Shown here piece by piece: positions 34,566 through 44,760 of a DNA stretch of 64,000 bases. Position 1 is the stretch's first letter, and each line of letters begins with the position of its first letter. Source of the stretch: Rhizobium sp. Leaf306. Lineage in GTDB: Bacteria > Pseudomonadota > Alphaproteobacteria > Rhizobiales > Rhizobiaceae. The DNA lies in the NCBI RefSeq assembly GCF_001423425.1, contig NZ_LMNX01000004.1:248001-312000 (forward strand). The letters run 5' to 3'. Under the pieces are notes generated by a model. That model made no database searches and was not told the origin of the DNA. It saw nothing but the letters and a program-made list of their open reading frames with translations. The translations under genes were made by a program, and so were the position numbers.

Positions 34566-36158
34566 TTAGTCCAGCGACCGCAGCTCTTCGCGGTGACGGA
34601 TCATCGCAAGGAACCGCCGGTAGTCGCGCTCATAAAGGTCTCGTCCCGTGCTGGGTAGCCGCTCGCTGCCGCCGCTGTTCATCGCATGTCCGGCATCAAG
34701 CAACGAGCCGTGCAGACCGCCCGCGACCGCGGCAGCCATGGCCGTTCCGAGCAGAACCGCATCGCGGTTGTGCGGGATGACCACCTTGCAGCCCGTGACA
34801 TCCGCATAGAGTTCCACCAGCAGCGGGTTGTTCACATGCCCGCCGGTCACGTGCAGCGTCTCGAACCGGTACCCAAAGTCAGCCATCGCATCGAGAATAT
34901 GACGGATGCCGAGCGCGATCGACACGCAGGTCCGCCAATAGCGGCGGCAAAGCCCGTCGAAGGACGTATCGAGCGTCAATCCGCTGATGACGCCGGTCGC
35001 ATGCGGGTCCGCAAGCGGCGACCGGTTGCCGTGAAAGTCGGGCAGAATGTGCAGATCCGGCGCAATCTCGTCATCGCCTGCTGCCGCCCGCATCTCGCCG
35101 ACACGTGCAATGATCCGCTCATGCAGCTCGGTGGTCGGCTCGCCGCCGGCTGCGTGCATCATGACGATATGATCGAGCAGCGCGCCCGCCGCCGACTGTC
35201 CGCCTTCGACCAGCCAATGGTCGGGCAGTACCGCCTCGTAATACGGGCCCCAAAGGCTGCGACCGGGTTTCGGCTCCCTGGTGAAGGCGACGATGCAGCT
35301 CGATGTACCTCCGATCAGCGCAACGCTCGTCTCCAGCGACGAGCCTGGAAAGCTTTTCGCCCCAACACCGCCAAGCACGCCATAGGCACCCGCGTAAGCG
35401 TCGATCATTCCCGGCGCGACCTGAACGCTGGTATCGAGGCCAAGTTCGGCCGCCGCCTTTTCGCTGAGCGGTCCGATCGAGCCGCCGACACCGATCGTAT
35501 CGTCCGGCAGACCGCCCTTCTCAATCAGGTCGTTGAGCCCGGCAAGCGCCAGATAATCCGCGCTCCAGCCCGGCGTCTGATGCGCCAGGTAATTCCACTT
35601 GGCCGTCAGCGTGCAGCGCGAGCGCGACGCGGATCCTGTGGCTTTCCAGGTCAGGAAATCGGCAAGATCGAAGAAGTAGCCGGCCCGGCTCCAGCTGTCT
35701 TGAAGGTTCTGCTTCAGCCACATAAGCTTGGGCATTTCCATTTCCGGCGAGATCGATCCCCCGGCGAAATCGAGCACCGCATGGCCGCTTCTTGACAGCG
35801 TCTCCGCCTGACTGATCGCCCGGTGGTCGTGCCAGACAATCGTATCCTGATGCGCGTTGCCGCTGACAGATACGCTCAGCGGTGCGCCGTCGCGGTCCCG
35901 CGCCACAAGCGAGCAAGTCGCGTCAAAGCCGATGGCCCCCACCTGGGATGCAGAAATCCCAGCCTCGGCCAACGCCGCTTTCACGGAGATGCAGGTTGCG
36001 GACCAGATGTCTTCGGAGGAATGTTCGGCGTGCTTGTCCCGCGGGCGGAACATCAGGATCGGATGTTTGGATTTCGCAATCAGCGTTCCGTCGCGGCCGA
36101 ACACGCCGGCACGGGCGCTTGCCGTGCCGATATCGACCGCAACGAGAAAATCACGCAT
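34566..36158 (-). CDS. FGGY-family carbohydrate kinase (ribulokinase-like)
   Basis: 530 residues from MRDFLVAVDIGTASARAGVF at 36158. The N-terminal phosphate loop DIGTASARAG, IGFDATCSLVARD, IVWHDHRA, and the C-terminal VTGGHVNNPLLVELYADVTG place it among the D-ribulokinase/pentulose kinase branch of FGGY kinases. It is the last gene of the polyol operon, so it probably phosphorylates a ketose made by the MtlK-type dehydrogenase (xylulose, ribulose or a similar pentulose). It is distinct from XylB at 10466-11920, giving two pentulose-type kinases in one window. Confidence 0.88.
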   Translation of the reverse strand: MRDFLVAVDIGTASARAGVFGRDGTLIAKSKHPILMFRPRDKHAEHSSEDIWSATCISVKAALAEAGISASQVGAIGFDATCSLVARDRDGAPLSVSVSGNAHQDTIVWHDHRAISQAETLSRSGHAVLDFAGGSISPEMEMPKLMWLKQNLQDSWSRAGYFFDLADFLTWKATGSASRSRCTLTAKWNYLAHQTPGWSADYLALAGLNDLIEKGGLPDDTIGVGGSIGPLSEKAAAELGLDTSVQVAPGMIDAYAGAYGVLGGVGAKSFPGSSLETSVALIGGTSSCIVAFTREPKPGRSLWGPYYEAVLPDHWLVEGGQSAAGALLDHIVMMHAAGGEPTTELHERIIARVGEMRAAAGDDEIAPDLHILPDFHGNRSPLADPHATGVISGLTLDTSFDGLCRRYWRTCVSIALGIRHILDAMADFGYRFETLHVTGGHVNNPLLVELYADVTGCKVVIPHNRDAVLLGTAMAAAVAGGLHGSLLDAGHAMNSGGSERLPSTGRDLYERDYRRFLAMIRHREELRSLD

Positions 36159-36231
36159 CCCGATTTGTTTCCTGTCCCTGTAAGTCGCGCAGACTGTCCC
36201 CGTCGCGTCCCGCCAGCCTGAAAGCCGAGCT

Positions 36232-36960
36232 TCAGGTGTTCGCGGAAACCGAACCGTTGCGATCCTCGATATATTTTTGGACAAGGTGGATTAAATCCGG
36301 CATCGCGTCAAACACGACGTCGGGCGATAGCGCCTCGATCCGGTCACGGTATCCGGAAGTGTGGGTGTGCGATCCGCCGGTAAAGGCGAATGACGCCATG
36401 CCCGCCCGCTGGGCCGCCTCGATGCCCGCGGGGCTGTCTTCAATGACGATGCAATCTTGCGGCGCGAACCCCATTTCGCTTGCTGCCAGCAGGAAGAGGT
36501 CCGGCGCGGGCTTGCCGTTCTTCACCATTGTGGCGCTAAAGATATGGGGATCGAGCTTGTCGATCAGGCCGGTGATCGTCAGCGACAGCCGGATGCGGTC
36601 GGGATTGCTGGATGATGCGACGCAGGCTTGAAGCCCGAGCGCCTCGAGCGTTTCGGCAATGCCGGGGATCGGCTTCAGCTCGGCCTTGAACAGGCTGTAG
36701 AGATCGGTGCGCATACCCTCGAGGAATTCCGGCCCGGTGTGGAAACCGTATTCCTCGTCCATGACCTGGCGCATGGTCGCCAGGCTGCGGCCGAGGAAGC
36801 GCTCATAGGCTTCCTCCTCGGCCATTTCGATACCGTGGCGGTTGAGCGCAGCCACCAGAACCCGCACCGACAGCGGCTCGCTGTCGACGAGGACGCCGTC
36901 GCAATCGAAGATCACGAGATGGCGTGGTTTGATTGCGCTAATTCCCGTCACGGTGTTCAC
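36232..36960 (-). CDS. HAD-superfamily phosphatase (beta-phosphoglucomutase-like)
   Basis: 242 residues from a GTG at 36960 with AAGGA upstream; the mtlK stop is 1 bp away, so the two are coupled. HAD motif I is FDCDGVLVDSEP (Asp19, Asp21), motif II ACVASSSNPDR, motifs III/IV KPAPDLFLLAASEMG and CIVIEDSPAGIEAA. The cap domain is of the small helical type. Similar HAD enzymes sit in rhizobial polyol operons and probably remove phosphate from sugar or polyol phosphates. Specificity is unknown. Confidence 0.9.
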   Translation of the reverse strand: MNTVTGISAIKPRHLVIFDCDGVLVDSEPLSVRVLVAALNRHGIEMAEEEAYERFLGRSLATMRQVMDEEYGFHTGPEFLEGMRTDLYSLFKAELKPIPGIAETLEALGLQACVASSSNPDRIRLSLTITGLIDKLDPHIFSATMVKNGKPAPDLFLLAASEMGFAPQDCIVIEDSPAGIEAAQRAGMASFAFTGGSHTHTSGYRDRIEALSPDVVFDAMPDLIHLVQKYIEDRNGSVSANT

Positions 36961-36961
36961 C

Positions 36962-38446
36962 TCAATCCTTGACGAGCTGGTCGTCGAGATAGAGCTGCAG
37001 CGTCTTGGCCGTGCCCTCCGTCCAGAGCGTCTTCAGCGCATGCGCAAACCGCTTGCGGAACAGCTCAGACGTCGAGACTTCGCCGAAGATCTCGTCGAAC
37101 ACCAGGAACGCATCCGGGTCGTCCTTGGCCTTGATCGCGGCCGCCTGCAGCTTCTCGGCACTCGTATCGTTGAACACGATCTGGCGACCGCTGTCCGACG
37201 TGCCCGCAAAATAACGGCACCACAGCGCCGATACAAGCGACAGGCCAACGATATCGAGACCCTGGTCCAGCCGGTCGCGGGTCGATGGCAGGATGAACTT
37301 CGGCTGGCGGTTGGAACCGTCCTGCGCCAGGCGCGGAATAGTGTCGCCGATCTTCGGGTTGAGGAAGCGGTGCTCGATCAGGTCGAAATAGTCGTCGAGG
37401 CTGGTATCTGGAACCGGCGGCACGATCGGGATGATCTCTTCCTTCTCGAGCTTGGCAAGGAAGGCCCGGATCAGCGGATGCTCCATTGCCTCGTGCACGA
37501 AATGGATGTCCAGCAACTCGCCGGGATAAGCGATCGTCGCATGGCCGCCGTTGAGGATGCGCAGCTTCATCAGCTCGTAGGGCGCGACGTCGGGCACGAA
37601 CTGAACGCCGACTTCTTCAAGCGCCGGACGGCCGAGTGGGAAATGATCTTCCATTACCCACTGCTTGAACTCTTCGCAGAACACCGGCCAGTTATCGTCG
37701 ATATTGTAGTCATTCTTCAGGATATCGACTTCGCGCTGACCGGTGGCCGGCGTGATGCGGTCGACCATCGAATTCGGGAAGGCGACATTGTCGTGGATCC
37801 AGGTCGCGAAATCCGGATCCGAAAGCTTGGCGAGACCAACGACGGTGTTTTCCGTCACGTGGCCGTTGCCGGGAATGTTGTCGCAGGACATGATCGTGAA
37901 TGGCGCAAGTCCGCGCGAACGGCGAAGCTTGAGGCCGGCAAGGATCAGGCCGAACACCGTCTTCGGCGCATCCGGGTTGCTGCCGTCTTCGATCATGGCC
38001 GGATGGGCCGGGTTGAAATGACCAGACGCGTCGATGAAATAGCCGCCCTCGGTGATCGTCATGGAGACGATGCGGATGGTCGGATCGGCCAGTTTCTCGA
38101 TCAGCGCCTGCTTGTCATCAGGCGCAATGATGTCGATCATCGGCGCGGTCACGCGGGCGCCGGTCTTGTTGTTGTCCTGCTCCACGACGGTGGTGAGGAA
38201 ATCCTGCGCCTTCAGCTTGTCGCGCATGGCCGCATCGGACGGCATCACGCCTGCGCCGATGATGGCCCAGTCATGGCCCTTGCCGATGTTGAACAGGTCG
38301 TCCAGGTAGATCGCCTGGTGGGCGCGGTGGAAGTTGCCGACGCCGAAATGCACGATGCCGGGGGAGAGTGTCTTCGGATCGTAGGCGGGCACGCCAGCGG
38401 TCGCTGCGGCATCCTTGAGAGTTGCCAACGAAAGCTTCACAGTCAT
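36962..38446 (-). CDS. mtlK: Mannitol 2-dehydrogenase (polyol dehydrogenase, long-chain)
   Basis: 494 residues, the size of MtlK. The family signature GIVHFGVGNFHRAHQAIYLDD is near residue 30. Later come MTITEGGYFI, the catalytic region with VVGLAKLSD and ILNGGHATIAYPGELL, and LHFVHEAMEHP-like helices. It oxidises D-mannitol to D-fructose with NAD+, and often also D-arabinitol and sorbitol. It follows smoK and precedes the HAD phosphatase and FGGY kinase genes. The short-chain sorbitol dehydrogenase gene smoS, usually between smoK and mtlK in related loci, is absent (gap 45 bp). Confidence 0.95.
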   Translation of the reverse strand: MTVKLSLATLKDAAATAGVPAYDPKTLSPGIVHFGVGNFHRAHQAIYLDDLFNIGKGHDWAIIGAGVMPSDAAMRDKLKAQDFLTTVVEQDNNKTGARVTAPMIDIIAPDDKQALIEKLADPTIRIVSMTITEGGYFIDASGHFNPAHPAMIEDGSNPDAPKTVFGLILAGLKLRRSRGLAPFTIMSCDNIPGNGHVTENTVVGLAKLSDPDFATWIHDNVAFPNSMVDRITPATGQREVDILKNDYNIDDNWPVFCEEFKQWVMEDHFPLGRPALEEVGVQFVPDVAPYELMKLRILNGGHATIAYPGELLDIHFVHEAMEHPLIRAFLAKLEKEEIIPIVPPVPDTSLDDYFDLIEHRFLNPKIGDTIPRLAQDGSNRQPKFILPSTRDRLDQGLDIVGLSLVSALWCRYFAGTSDSGRQIVFNDTSAEKLQAAAIKAKDDPDAFLVFDEIFGEVSTSELFRKRFAHALKTLWTEGTAKTLQLYLDDQLVKD

Positions 38447-38491
38447 TTTCTCATACTCCGATTGGCCTGCTGTTCAGGCCTTTGGGATCAT

Positions 38492-39496
<1,005 letters not shown>

Positions 39497-39507
39497 AAGA
39501 GTGATCC

Positions 39508-40332
39508 TTACTTAACCGCGCCAAACGTGAGGCCGCGGACGAGTTGCTTCTGGCTGAACCAGCCGAGGATGAGGATCGGCGCGATGGCCATGGTCGAGGC
39601 CGCCGAAAGCTTTGCCCAGAACAGACCCTGCGGCGAGGAGAAAGAGGCGATGAAGGCCGTCAGCGGAGCCGCGTTTGTCGTGGTCAGCTGGATCGTCCAG
39701 AACGCTTCGTTCCAGGCAAGGATGATGTTGAGGAGCAGCGTCGAGGCGATGCCGGGAACCGCCATCGGCGTCAGCACGTAGACGATTTCCTTCCACAGGT
39801 TGGCGCCGTCCATCCGTGCCGCTTCCAGGATTTCGCCCGGAATTTCGCGAAAGTATGTGTAGAGCATCCACACCACGATCGGCAGGTTGATCAGCGTCAG
39901 CATGATGGTGAGGCCGATGCGGCTGTCGAGCAGGCCGAAGTTGCGGAACAGGATGAAGATCGGTAGCAGCACCGCCACGGCCGGCATCATCTTGGTCGAC
40001 AGCATCCACATCAGGATGTCCTTGGTACGCTTGCCGGGCGCAAACGCCATCGCCCAGGCCCCGGGGATCGCGATGATCAGCGCGAGGATGGTGGAGCCGA
40101 CCGACAGGATCACCGAGTTCATGAACGGCTTGAAGTAATCGCGCTGCGTCTGCACCGTGATGTAGTTCTCAAGCGTGCCCGATGGGATCAGGCTGAAGCC
40201 GGCGATCGCTTCCTGCTCCGTCTTCAGGCTGGTGATCAGCGCGTAGAGGATGGGGAAGAAGATCAGGAGTGCGACGACCCAGGCCAGGATTGTCCAGCCG
40301 ATCTTCGCTCCGGTTGTTACTTTGCGAGCCAT
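39508..40332 (-). CDS. smoG: Polyol ABC transporter permease (MalG type)
   Basis: 274 residues with six membrane helices and the EAA loop [20 protein letters not shown] near residue 170, contacting SmoK. It is the second permease of the CUT1 importer, 11 bp after smoF. Confidence 0.93.
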   Translation of the reverse strand: MARKVTTGAKIGWTILAWVVALLIFFPILYALITSLKTEQEAIAGFSLIPSGTLENYITVQTQRDYFKPFMNSVILSVGSTILALIIAIPGAWAMAFAPGKRTKDILMWMLSTKMMPAVAVLLPIFILFRNFGLLDSRIGLTIMLTLINLPIVVWMLYTYFREIPGEILEAARMDGANLWKEIVYVLTPMAVPGIASTLLLNIILAWNEAFWTIQLTTTNAAPLTAFIASFSSPQGLFWAKLSAASTMAIAPILILGWFSQKQLVRGLTFGAVK

Positions 40333-40343
40333 GATCGTTCCTC

Positions 40344-41216
40344 CTACTTGTCCAGGTTCTTGCCGACGGCGCGCATCAGGAAGAAGGCGACGATGTTGGC
40401 AAGCACGACAGCGATGATACCACCCGCTGCACCCCCGCCGACGTCATAGCCTAGACGTGCAGTGCGGTAGATGAGGAAGGTGAGGTTCGTGGACGCATAG
40501 CCCGGACCGCCATTGGTGGTGACCAGGATTTCAGCGTAGATGCCGAGCAGGAAGATCGTCTGGATCAGGATGACGACCGTGATCGCGCGCGAAAGATGCG
40601 GCAGCGTCAGGTAGATGAAGCGGTTGAAGAAGTTGGCGCCATCCATTTCGGCGGCTTCGCGCTGCTCGCTGTCGAGCGACTGAAGCGCCGTCAAAAGAAT
40701 GAGCGTCGCAAACGGCAACCATTGCCAGGCGACGATGATGATGACCGCAAACAGCGGATACTGGGCAAACCAGTCGATCGGCTGAACCCCGAAGAACCGC
40801 GCGAGATCCGCGAGCACGCCGTAGCCCGGATGCATGATCATGTTCTTCCAGATCAGCGCGGCCACCGGCGGCATCACGAAGAACGGCGAGATCACCAGAA
40901 TGCGGACAATGCCCTGGCCGAAAATCGGCTGGTCGAGCAGAAGCGCGATCGCGACACCGCCGATGACGGTAATGCCGAGCACGCCGAGCACCAGCAGCAT
41001 CGTGTTCCAGATCGACTGGAAGAAGGCCGGATCGGTGTAGAAATACTGGTAATTGAAGAAGCCTGCGAAGCTCACGTTCTGCGGCGTCAGCAGGTTGTAG
41101 TTCTGGAACGAGTAGTACAGCGTCATTGCGAGCGGTACGGCCATCCAGACCAAAAGAACGATGACGGAGGGCGCCATCATCAGGCGTGCCAACGTCTTGG
41201 TATTTTGCGTTGCCAT
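40344..41216 (-). CDS. smoF: Polyol ABC transporter permease (MalF type)
   Basis: 290 residues from MATQNTKTLARLMMAPSVIV at 41216, with GGGGAGGGG upstream. It has six membrane helices and the EAA loop EQREAAEMDGANFFNRFIYL. It is the first permease of the CUT1 polyol importer. A strong hairpin separates it from smoE, which probably lowers its expression relative to the binding protein. Confidence 0.93.
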   Translation of the reverse strand: MATQNTKTLARLMMAPSVIVLLVWMAVPLAMTLYYSFQNYNLLTPQNVSFAGFFNYQYFYTDPAFFQSIWNTMLLVLGVLGITVIGGVAIALLLDQPIFGQGIVRILVISPFFVMPPVAALIWKNMIMHPGYGVLADLARFFGVQPIDWFAQYPLFAVIIIVAWQWLPFATLILLTALQSLDSEQREAAEMDGANFFNRFIYLTLPHLSRAITVVILIQTIFLLGIYAEILVTTNGGPGYASTNLTFLIYRTARLGYDVGGGAAGGIIAVVLANIVAFFLMRAVGKNLDK

Positions 41217-41349
41217 CTTTGAGGCCCCTCCCCGGAGGTAAGCGCGCCGCACGCGGCCAGAGGAGGACGCGAAGGCATGATCTTGTTTTTATAGGGTAGC
41301 GTGCTGGAACAGCGAGATGCAGTTCAGCATCCAATCGTCATCCTGTGAT

Positions 41350-41379
41350 CTGCTGCCCGGCACGGATGCCGGACAGCAG
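41350..41379 (-). other. Strong hairpin between smoE and smoF
   Basis: CTGCTGCCCGGCA/TGCCGGACAGCAG pair over 13 bp (one G-T pair) with a 4-nt loop, 15 bp after the smoE stop and without a T-run. Such hairpins after binding-protein genes protect the upstream mRNA and give more binding protein than permease. Confidence 0.65.
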
Positions 41380-41393
41380 TGTCTTGACCAAGC

Positions 41394-42710
41394 TTACTTG
41401 ATGTAACCGGCGCGGGTCATGTCGCGGGTTGCCGTTGCCTGAGCGGCGGCAAGAGCGTCATCGACCGTGGACTGGCCGGCGATGACAGCCGAGAACAACT
41501 GACCGACAGTGGTGCCGAGAGCCTGGAATTCAGGGATCGCGACGAACTGGCCACCGGTATAAGGAACCGGCTTGACGGTTGGCTTGGTGATGTCGGCAGC
41601 GTCCATGGCAGCAAGCGTCGGAGCTGCGAAGGCAGCGGCCTTCTGATAGTCCGCGTTCTTGTAGAGCGAGGTGCGCGTGCCCGGAGGAACGTTGGCCCAG
41701 CCTTCCTTCGCAGCAACAAGCGTCGTGTATTCCTTGCTGGTTGCCCAGGAGATGAACTTCTGAGCCGATTCAGCCTTCTTGGACGATGCCGGAACGGCAA
41801 GGTTCCAGGACCACAGCCAGTTGCCGTGGTTGGCAACGCCTTCCTTGCTTGGGAAGAGCGCATAACCGACCTTGTCGGCAACCTTGGAGTCCTTCGGGTT
41901 CGATACGAACGATGCAGCGACGGTCGCGTCGATCCACATGCCGCACTTGCCCTGCTGGAACAGCGTCAGGTTTTCGTTGAAGCCGTTGGAAGAAGCGCCC
42001 GACGGGCCGGAATTCTTCATCATGTCGGCGTAGAAGGTAAGTGCTGCCTTCCATTCCGGCTGATCGAACTGCGGCTTCCAGTTTTCGTCGAACCAGCGTC
42101 CGCCGAACGAGTTGGTCAGCGCCGAAACGAAGGCCATGTTCTCGCCCCAGCCGGCCTTGCCACGAAGGCACATGCCGCTGATGTCGGCCTTGCGGTCGGT
42201 CATCTTCTTGGCAGCGTCAGCGATGAATTCCCAGGTCGGGGTTTCCGGCATTTTCAGGCCGGCTTTTTCGAACAGGTCCTTGCGGTACATGATCATGGCG
42301 GATTCGCCGTAGAACGGTGCCGCATAGAGCTTGTTGTCGACCGAAAGACCACCGCGGATCGCCGGCAGCAGGTCGTCCATGTCGTACTTGTCGCCGAGAC
42401 CTTCGAGCGGCAGAAGCCACTTCTGCTTGGCCCAGATCGGAACTTCGTAGTTGCCGATCGTGACGATGTCGTACTGGCCGCCACCGGCCGCGATATCCGT
42501 CGTCACGCGTTCGCGCAGGACGTTTTCTTCGAGCGTGACCCACTCGACCTGAATGTCCGGGTTCGCCTTGGTGAACTCGGACGTCAGGCCCTGCATGCGG
42601 ACCATGTCGCCGTTGTTGACTGTCGCAATGGTGAGGGTTTCGGCAGATGCAGTCGTGGCCACAAAGGCCAGAGCTGAGCAGGCGCCCAGCAGAATAGTTT
42701 TCATAGTCAT
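41394..42710 (-). CDS. smoE: Polyol ABC transporter, periplasmic binding protein
   Basis: 438 residues from MTMKTILLGACSALAFVATT at 42710, with GGGAGGA 5 bp upstream. A Sec signal ends TTASA-ETLTIATVNN. The mature protein is a family-1 extracellular solute-binding protein (MVRMQGLTSEF, AAPFYGESAMIMYRKDLFEK, GKCGMWIDATVAASFV). In this locus it binds sorbitol, mannitol or related polyols. It is the first structural gene, 153 bp after the regulator smoC. Confidence 0.93.
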   Translation of the reverse strand: MTMKTILLGACSALAFVATTASAETLTIATVNNGDMVRMQGLTSEFTKANPDIQVEWVTLEENVLRERVTTDIAAGGGQYDIVTIGNYEVPIWAKQKWLLPLEGLGDKYDMDDLLPAIRGGLSVDNKLYAAPFYGESAMIMYRKDLFEKAGLKMPETPTWEFIADAAKKMTDRKADISGMCLRGKAGWGENMAFVSALTNSFGGRWFDENWKPQFDQPEWKAALTFYADMMKNSGPSGASSNGFNENLTLFQQGKCGMWIDATVAASFVSNPKDSKVADKVGYALFPSKEGVANHGNWLWSWNLAVPASSKKAESAQKFISWATSKEYTTLVAAKEGWANVPPGTRTSLYKNADYQKAAAFAAPTLAAMDAADITKPTVKPVPYTGGQFVAIPEFQALGTTVGQLFSAVIAGQSTVDDALAAAQATATRDMTRAGYIK

Positions 42711-42830
42711 ATCTTCCTCCCGAGAAGATGGAATGCGAGCATTCGCTTTGCTCATGGGCAATTACCCACATAAAGCTAGCGCAAGTCAATGGGAATTCAT
42801 CGCTGCGATGCAACCGAAAGCGACAATTCA

Positions 42831-42842
42831 CTGAAATTTCAG
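42831..42842. promoter_or_regulatory. Palindrome CTGAAATTTCAG, candidate operator of the polyol operon
   Basis: A perfect 12-bp palindrome within the imperfect extension AATTC-A-[core]-GC-AGAATT, midway between smoC and smoE. A SorC-type regulator such as SmoC could bind here. Prediction only. Confidence 0.4.
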
Positions 42843-42863
42843 GCAGAATTCTATCTGCCGCGC

Positions 42864-43817
42864 TTAAGCAGTAAGCAGATACCGCGCTGCGGCCTCGTCG
42901 GTGATGATGCCGTTGAGCAGTCCGCCTTTCAGGGCTGCGCGCATGGCGACCCACTTCTTCTTGCCTTGGGCAATGCCAATGACACAGCAGGTCTCGCGCG
43001 ACGGGATCGGCACGGAGGCCACCCGGCCGTTGACGGCACTGTCGAGCAACTCACCCTGCTGATCGTAAATCCAGCCGCAAATTTCGCCCGCGGCACCGCG
43101 ATCGACCAGCGACACCATTTCGTCGCGATCCAGAAATCCGTCGACGCAAAGCGGCGCATCGACGCCGAGTTCGCCGATCCCGACAAAGGTGACGTCGGCT
43201 TGTGCCCCGAGCGCAAGTGTCGAGCGCACGAGCGCCTGGTCATGCAGCGTGTCGCGCTCCTCGATGGAGGCACAAAGGACCGGCAGCGGCATCGGAAAGT
43301 GCCGCGCCTTGATGGCATCGGCCATCGAGAAAATGACGTTGTAATAGGCGGCCGACCCGTCCGGCCCGATATTGCCGGTCAGCGACACGATACGGTGCTG
43401 CGGGCATTCCATCGGCGGCAGCTGATCGACAGCGGCTTTCAGCGTCCGACCTGTCCCGACGGCGATGATGATCGGATCCGGCCGTTTCAGCCAGCGCTCG
43501 ATCTCGCCCGCCCCGGCTTCGGCAATGCCGACGGTGGACGAGCTGCCGCCCGGATCGCTTGGCACGATTTCCGCATGCTTGAGATCGTATTTCTTGCGCA
43601 GCCCTTCAGCGAGTTCGAGACAGGCGGAGATCGGATGGTCGAGCCGGACCTTGATCAACCGCTCGGCAACCGCAAGCGACACGAGCCGCTGGGCGGACTG
43701 GCGGGAAATGCCCATGGCATTGGCGATCTCGTCCTGGGTCCTCCCCGCGACGTAGTAGAGCCAGCCCGCGCGCGCAGCATCGTCAAGCCGGCCTTGGGTA
43801 TCACTCCGTTTAGCCAT
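42864..43817 (-). CDS. smoC: SorC-family regulator of the polyol operon
   Basis: 317 residues from MAKRSDTQGRLDDAARAGWL at 43817, with GGAG upstream. Helix-turn-helix RTQDEIANAMGISRQSAQRL; the sugar-binding domain contains IIAVGTGRTLKAAVDQLPP and IVSLTGNIGPDGSAAYYN. It precedes smoE on the same strand and is the expected polyol-responsive regulator of smoEFGK-mtlK. It is a paralogue of the protein at 28510-29541. Confidence 0.88.
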   Translation of the reverse strand: MAKRSDTQGRLDDAARAGWLYYVAGRTQDEIANAMGISRQSAQRLVSLAVAERLIKVRLDHPISACLELAEGLRKKYDLKHAEIVPSDPGGSSSTVGIAEAGAGEIERWLKRPDPIIIAVGTGRTLKAAVDQLPPMECPQHRIVSLTGNIGPDGSAAYYNVIFSMADAIKARHFPMPLPVLCASIEERDTLHDQALVRSTLALGAQADVTFVGIGELGVDAPLCVDGFLDRDEMVSLVDRGAAGEICGWIYDQQGELLDSAVNGRVASVPIPSRETCCVIGIAQGKKKWVAMRAALKGGLLNGIITDEAAARYLLTA

Positions 43818-43894
43818 GGCAGTAAATCTCCTCTGGTCGATTTGCTGACATGTTTTTTGAGGGGCTGTCAAATGGGGATGGGGAAACCATGCCC

Positions 43895-44470
43895 TCAGGG
43901 AGAGCTTTTGCCCAAAGCCTCGGAGAGGACGGTCTCCATCATTTGATAATTGCTAATCTGCGCCTGTTTCGAAGCCTCGATCCAACCTGCGGGATCGATT
44001 TTCGTCAGATCCAGCCAATGTCCGGCCTGTCCGCAAAGCTGTTTCAGATAATGCGCCTGCGTCCGCCCATTGCCCTCGCGGAACGGATGGACATAGTTCA
44101 CGTCGCCAATAATCGGCGCGACTTTCGCGGCAAATTCAGGCCTCTGGAGACCACGGAGATAATTGCCTGCCGTGATGCGTCGATGGACATCGGCCATGCC
44201 GGTCTCGATATACTGCCGGAACTGGAACTGGCTCGACCCTTTGGAAATCTCCACGGTCCGGACCTCGCCAGCCCAGTCGTAGACGTCCTGGAAGAGATGA
44301 CGGTGGATGGTCCGCAGATGCTTCAGGTCGAAATTACCCACGGGGATTTTCTGGCGACTACGCATCGTCACGATTTCGCGCTCGTGATAATCAAGCTTAT
44401 CGACGTCCGAAATTCCTAGTTTATTTTTAAGCGTGCGCGTCCCCGGATAAACGTAGGGGTCGTCGTTCAT
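43895..44470 (-). CDS. fic: Fic-domain protein (probable toxin of a Fic toxin/antitoxin pair)
   Basis: 191 residues. The Fic motif is HPFREGNGRTQA (128-139) at the start of the active-site loop; the flap and target-docking region QFQFRQYIETGM is present. Fic proteins transfer AMP from ATP to target proteins; short ones with a separate antitoxin modify DNA gyrase and topoisomerase IV. The last Arg of the canonical H-x-F-x-(D/E)-G-N-G-R-x-x-R is Ala139 here, which may weaken ATP gamma-phosphate contact. The start overlaps the antitoxin stop by 4 bp. Confidence 0.88.
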   Translation of the reverse strand: MNDDPYVYPGTRTLKNKLGISDVDKLDYHEREIVTMRSRQKIPVGNFDLKHLRTIHRHLFQDVYDWAGEVRTVEISKGSSQFQFRQYIETGMADVHRRITAGNYLRGLQRPEFAAKVAPIIGDVNYVHPFREGNGRTQAHYLKQLCGQAGHWLDLTKIDPAGWIEASKQAQISNYQMMETVLSEALGKSSP

Positions 44471-44661
44471 TCTGCAGCGTCGGAAAGCGATGCATCGCGA
44501 GCACGCCCCAGAATATAAGCAACCTGTTTTTCTTCAGGCCAGCGTTCCCGATCGAACATTTCGAACATGGCAATTTGCTCAGCGTCGAGCGGGTTGCCCT
44601 CGATCATCTGCAAATGCGCTGCTTCCAGTGTCCGCTGGCGGATATCATCCCTGTCGCTCAT
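44467..44661 (-). CDS. VbhA/FicA-like antitoxin of the Fic protein
   Basis: 64 residues (MSDRDDIRQRTLEAAHLQMI...). The order helix-EG-helix, LQMIEGNPLDAEQIAMFEMF followed by RERWPEEKQVAYILGRA, resembles small class I Fic antitoxins whose inhibitory helix carries (S/T)-x3-E-(G/N). Here the Glu-Gly is kept but the Ser/Thr position is Leu. It is upstream of and overlaps fic by 4 bp, the usual antitoxin-toxin order. Assignment rests on pattern and position. Confidence 0.7.
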   Translation of the reverse strand: MSDRDDIRQRTLEAAHLQMIEGNPLDAEQIAMFEMFDRERWPEEKQVAYILGRARDASLSDAAE

Positions 44662-44760
44662 GCAGCCATCATACTGCGGATCGCGAAATCCGACAAATGA
44701 TAGATGCGAGGCGGCGCCCCAGTTGGCGCCGCCTTCGCGTTCGTTCCGGGCCGTCCGCCG

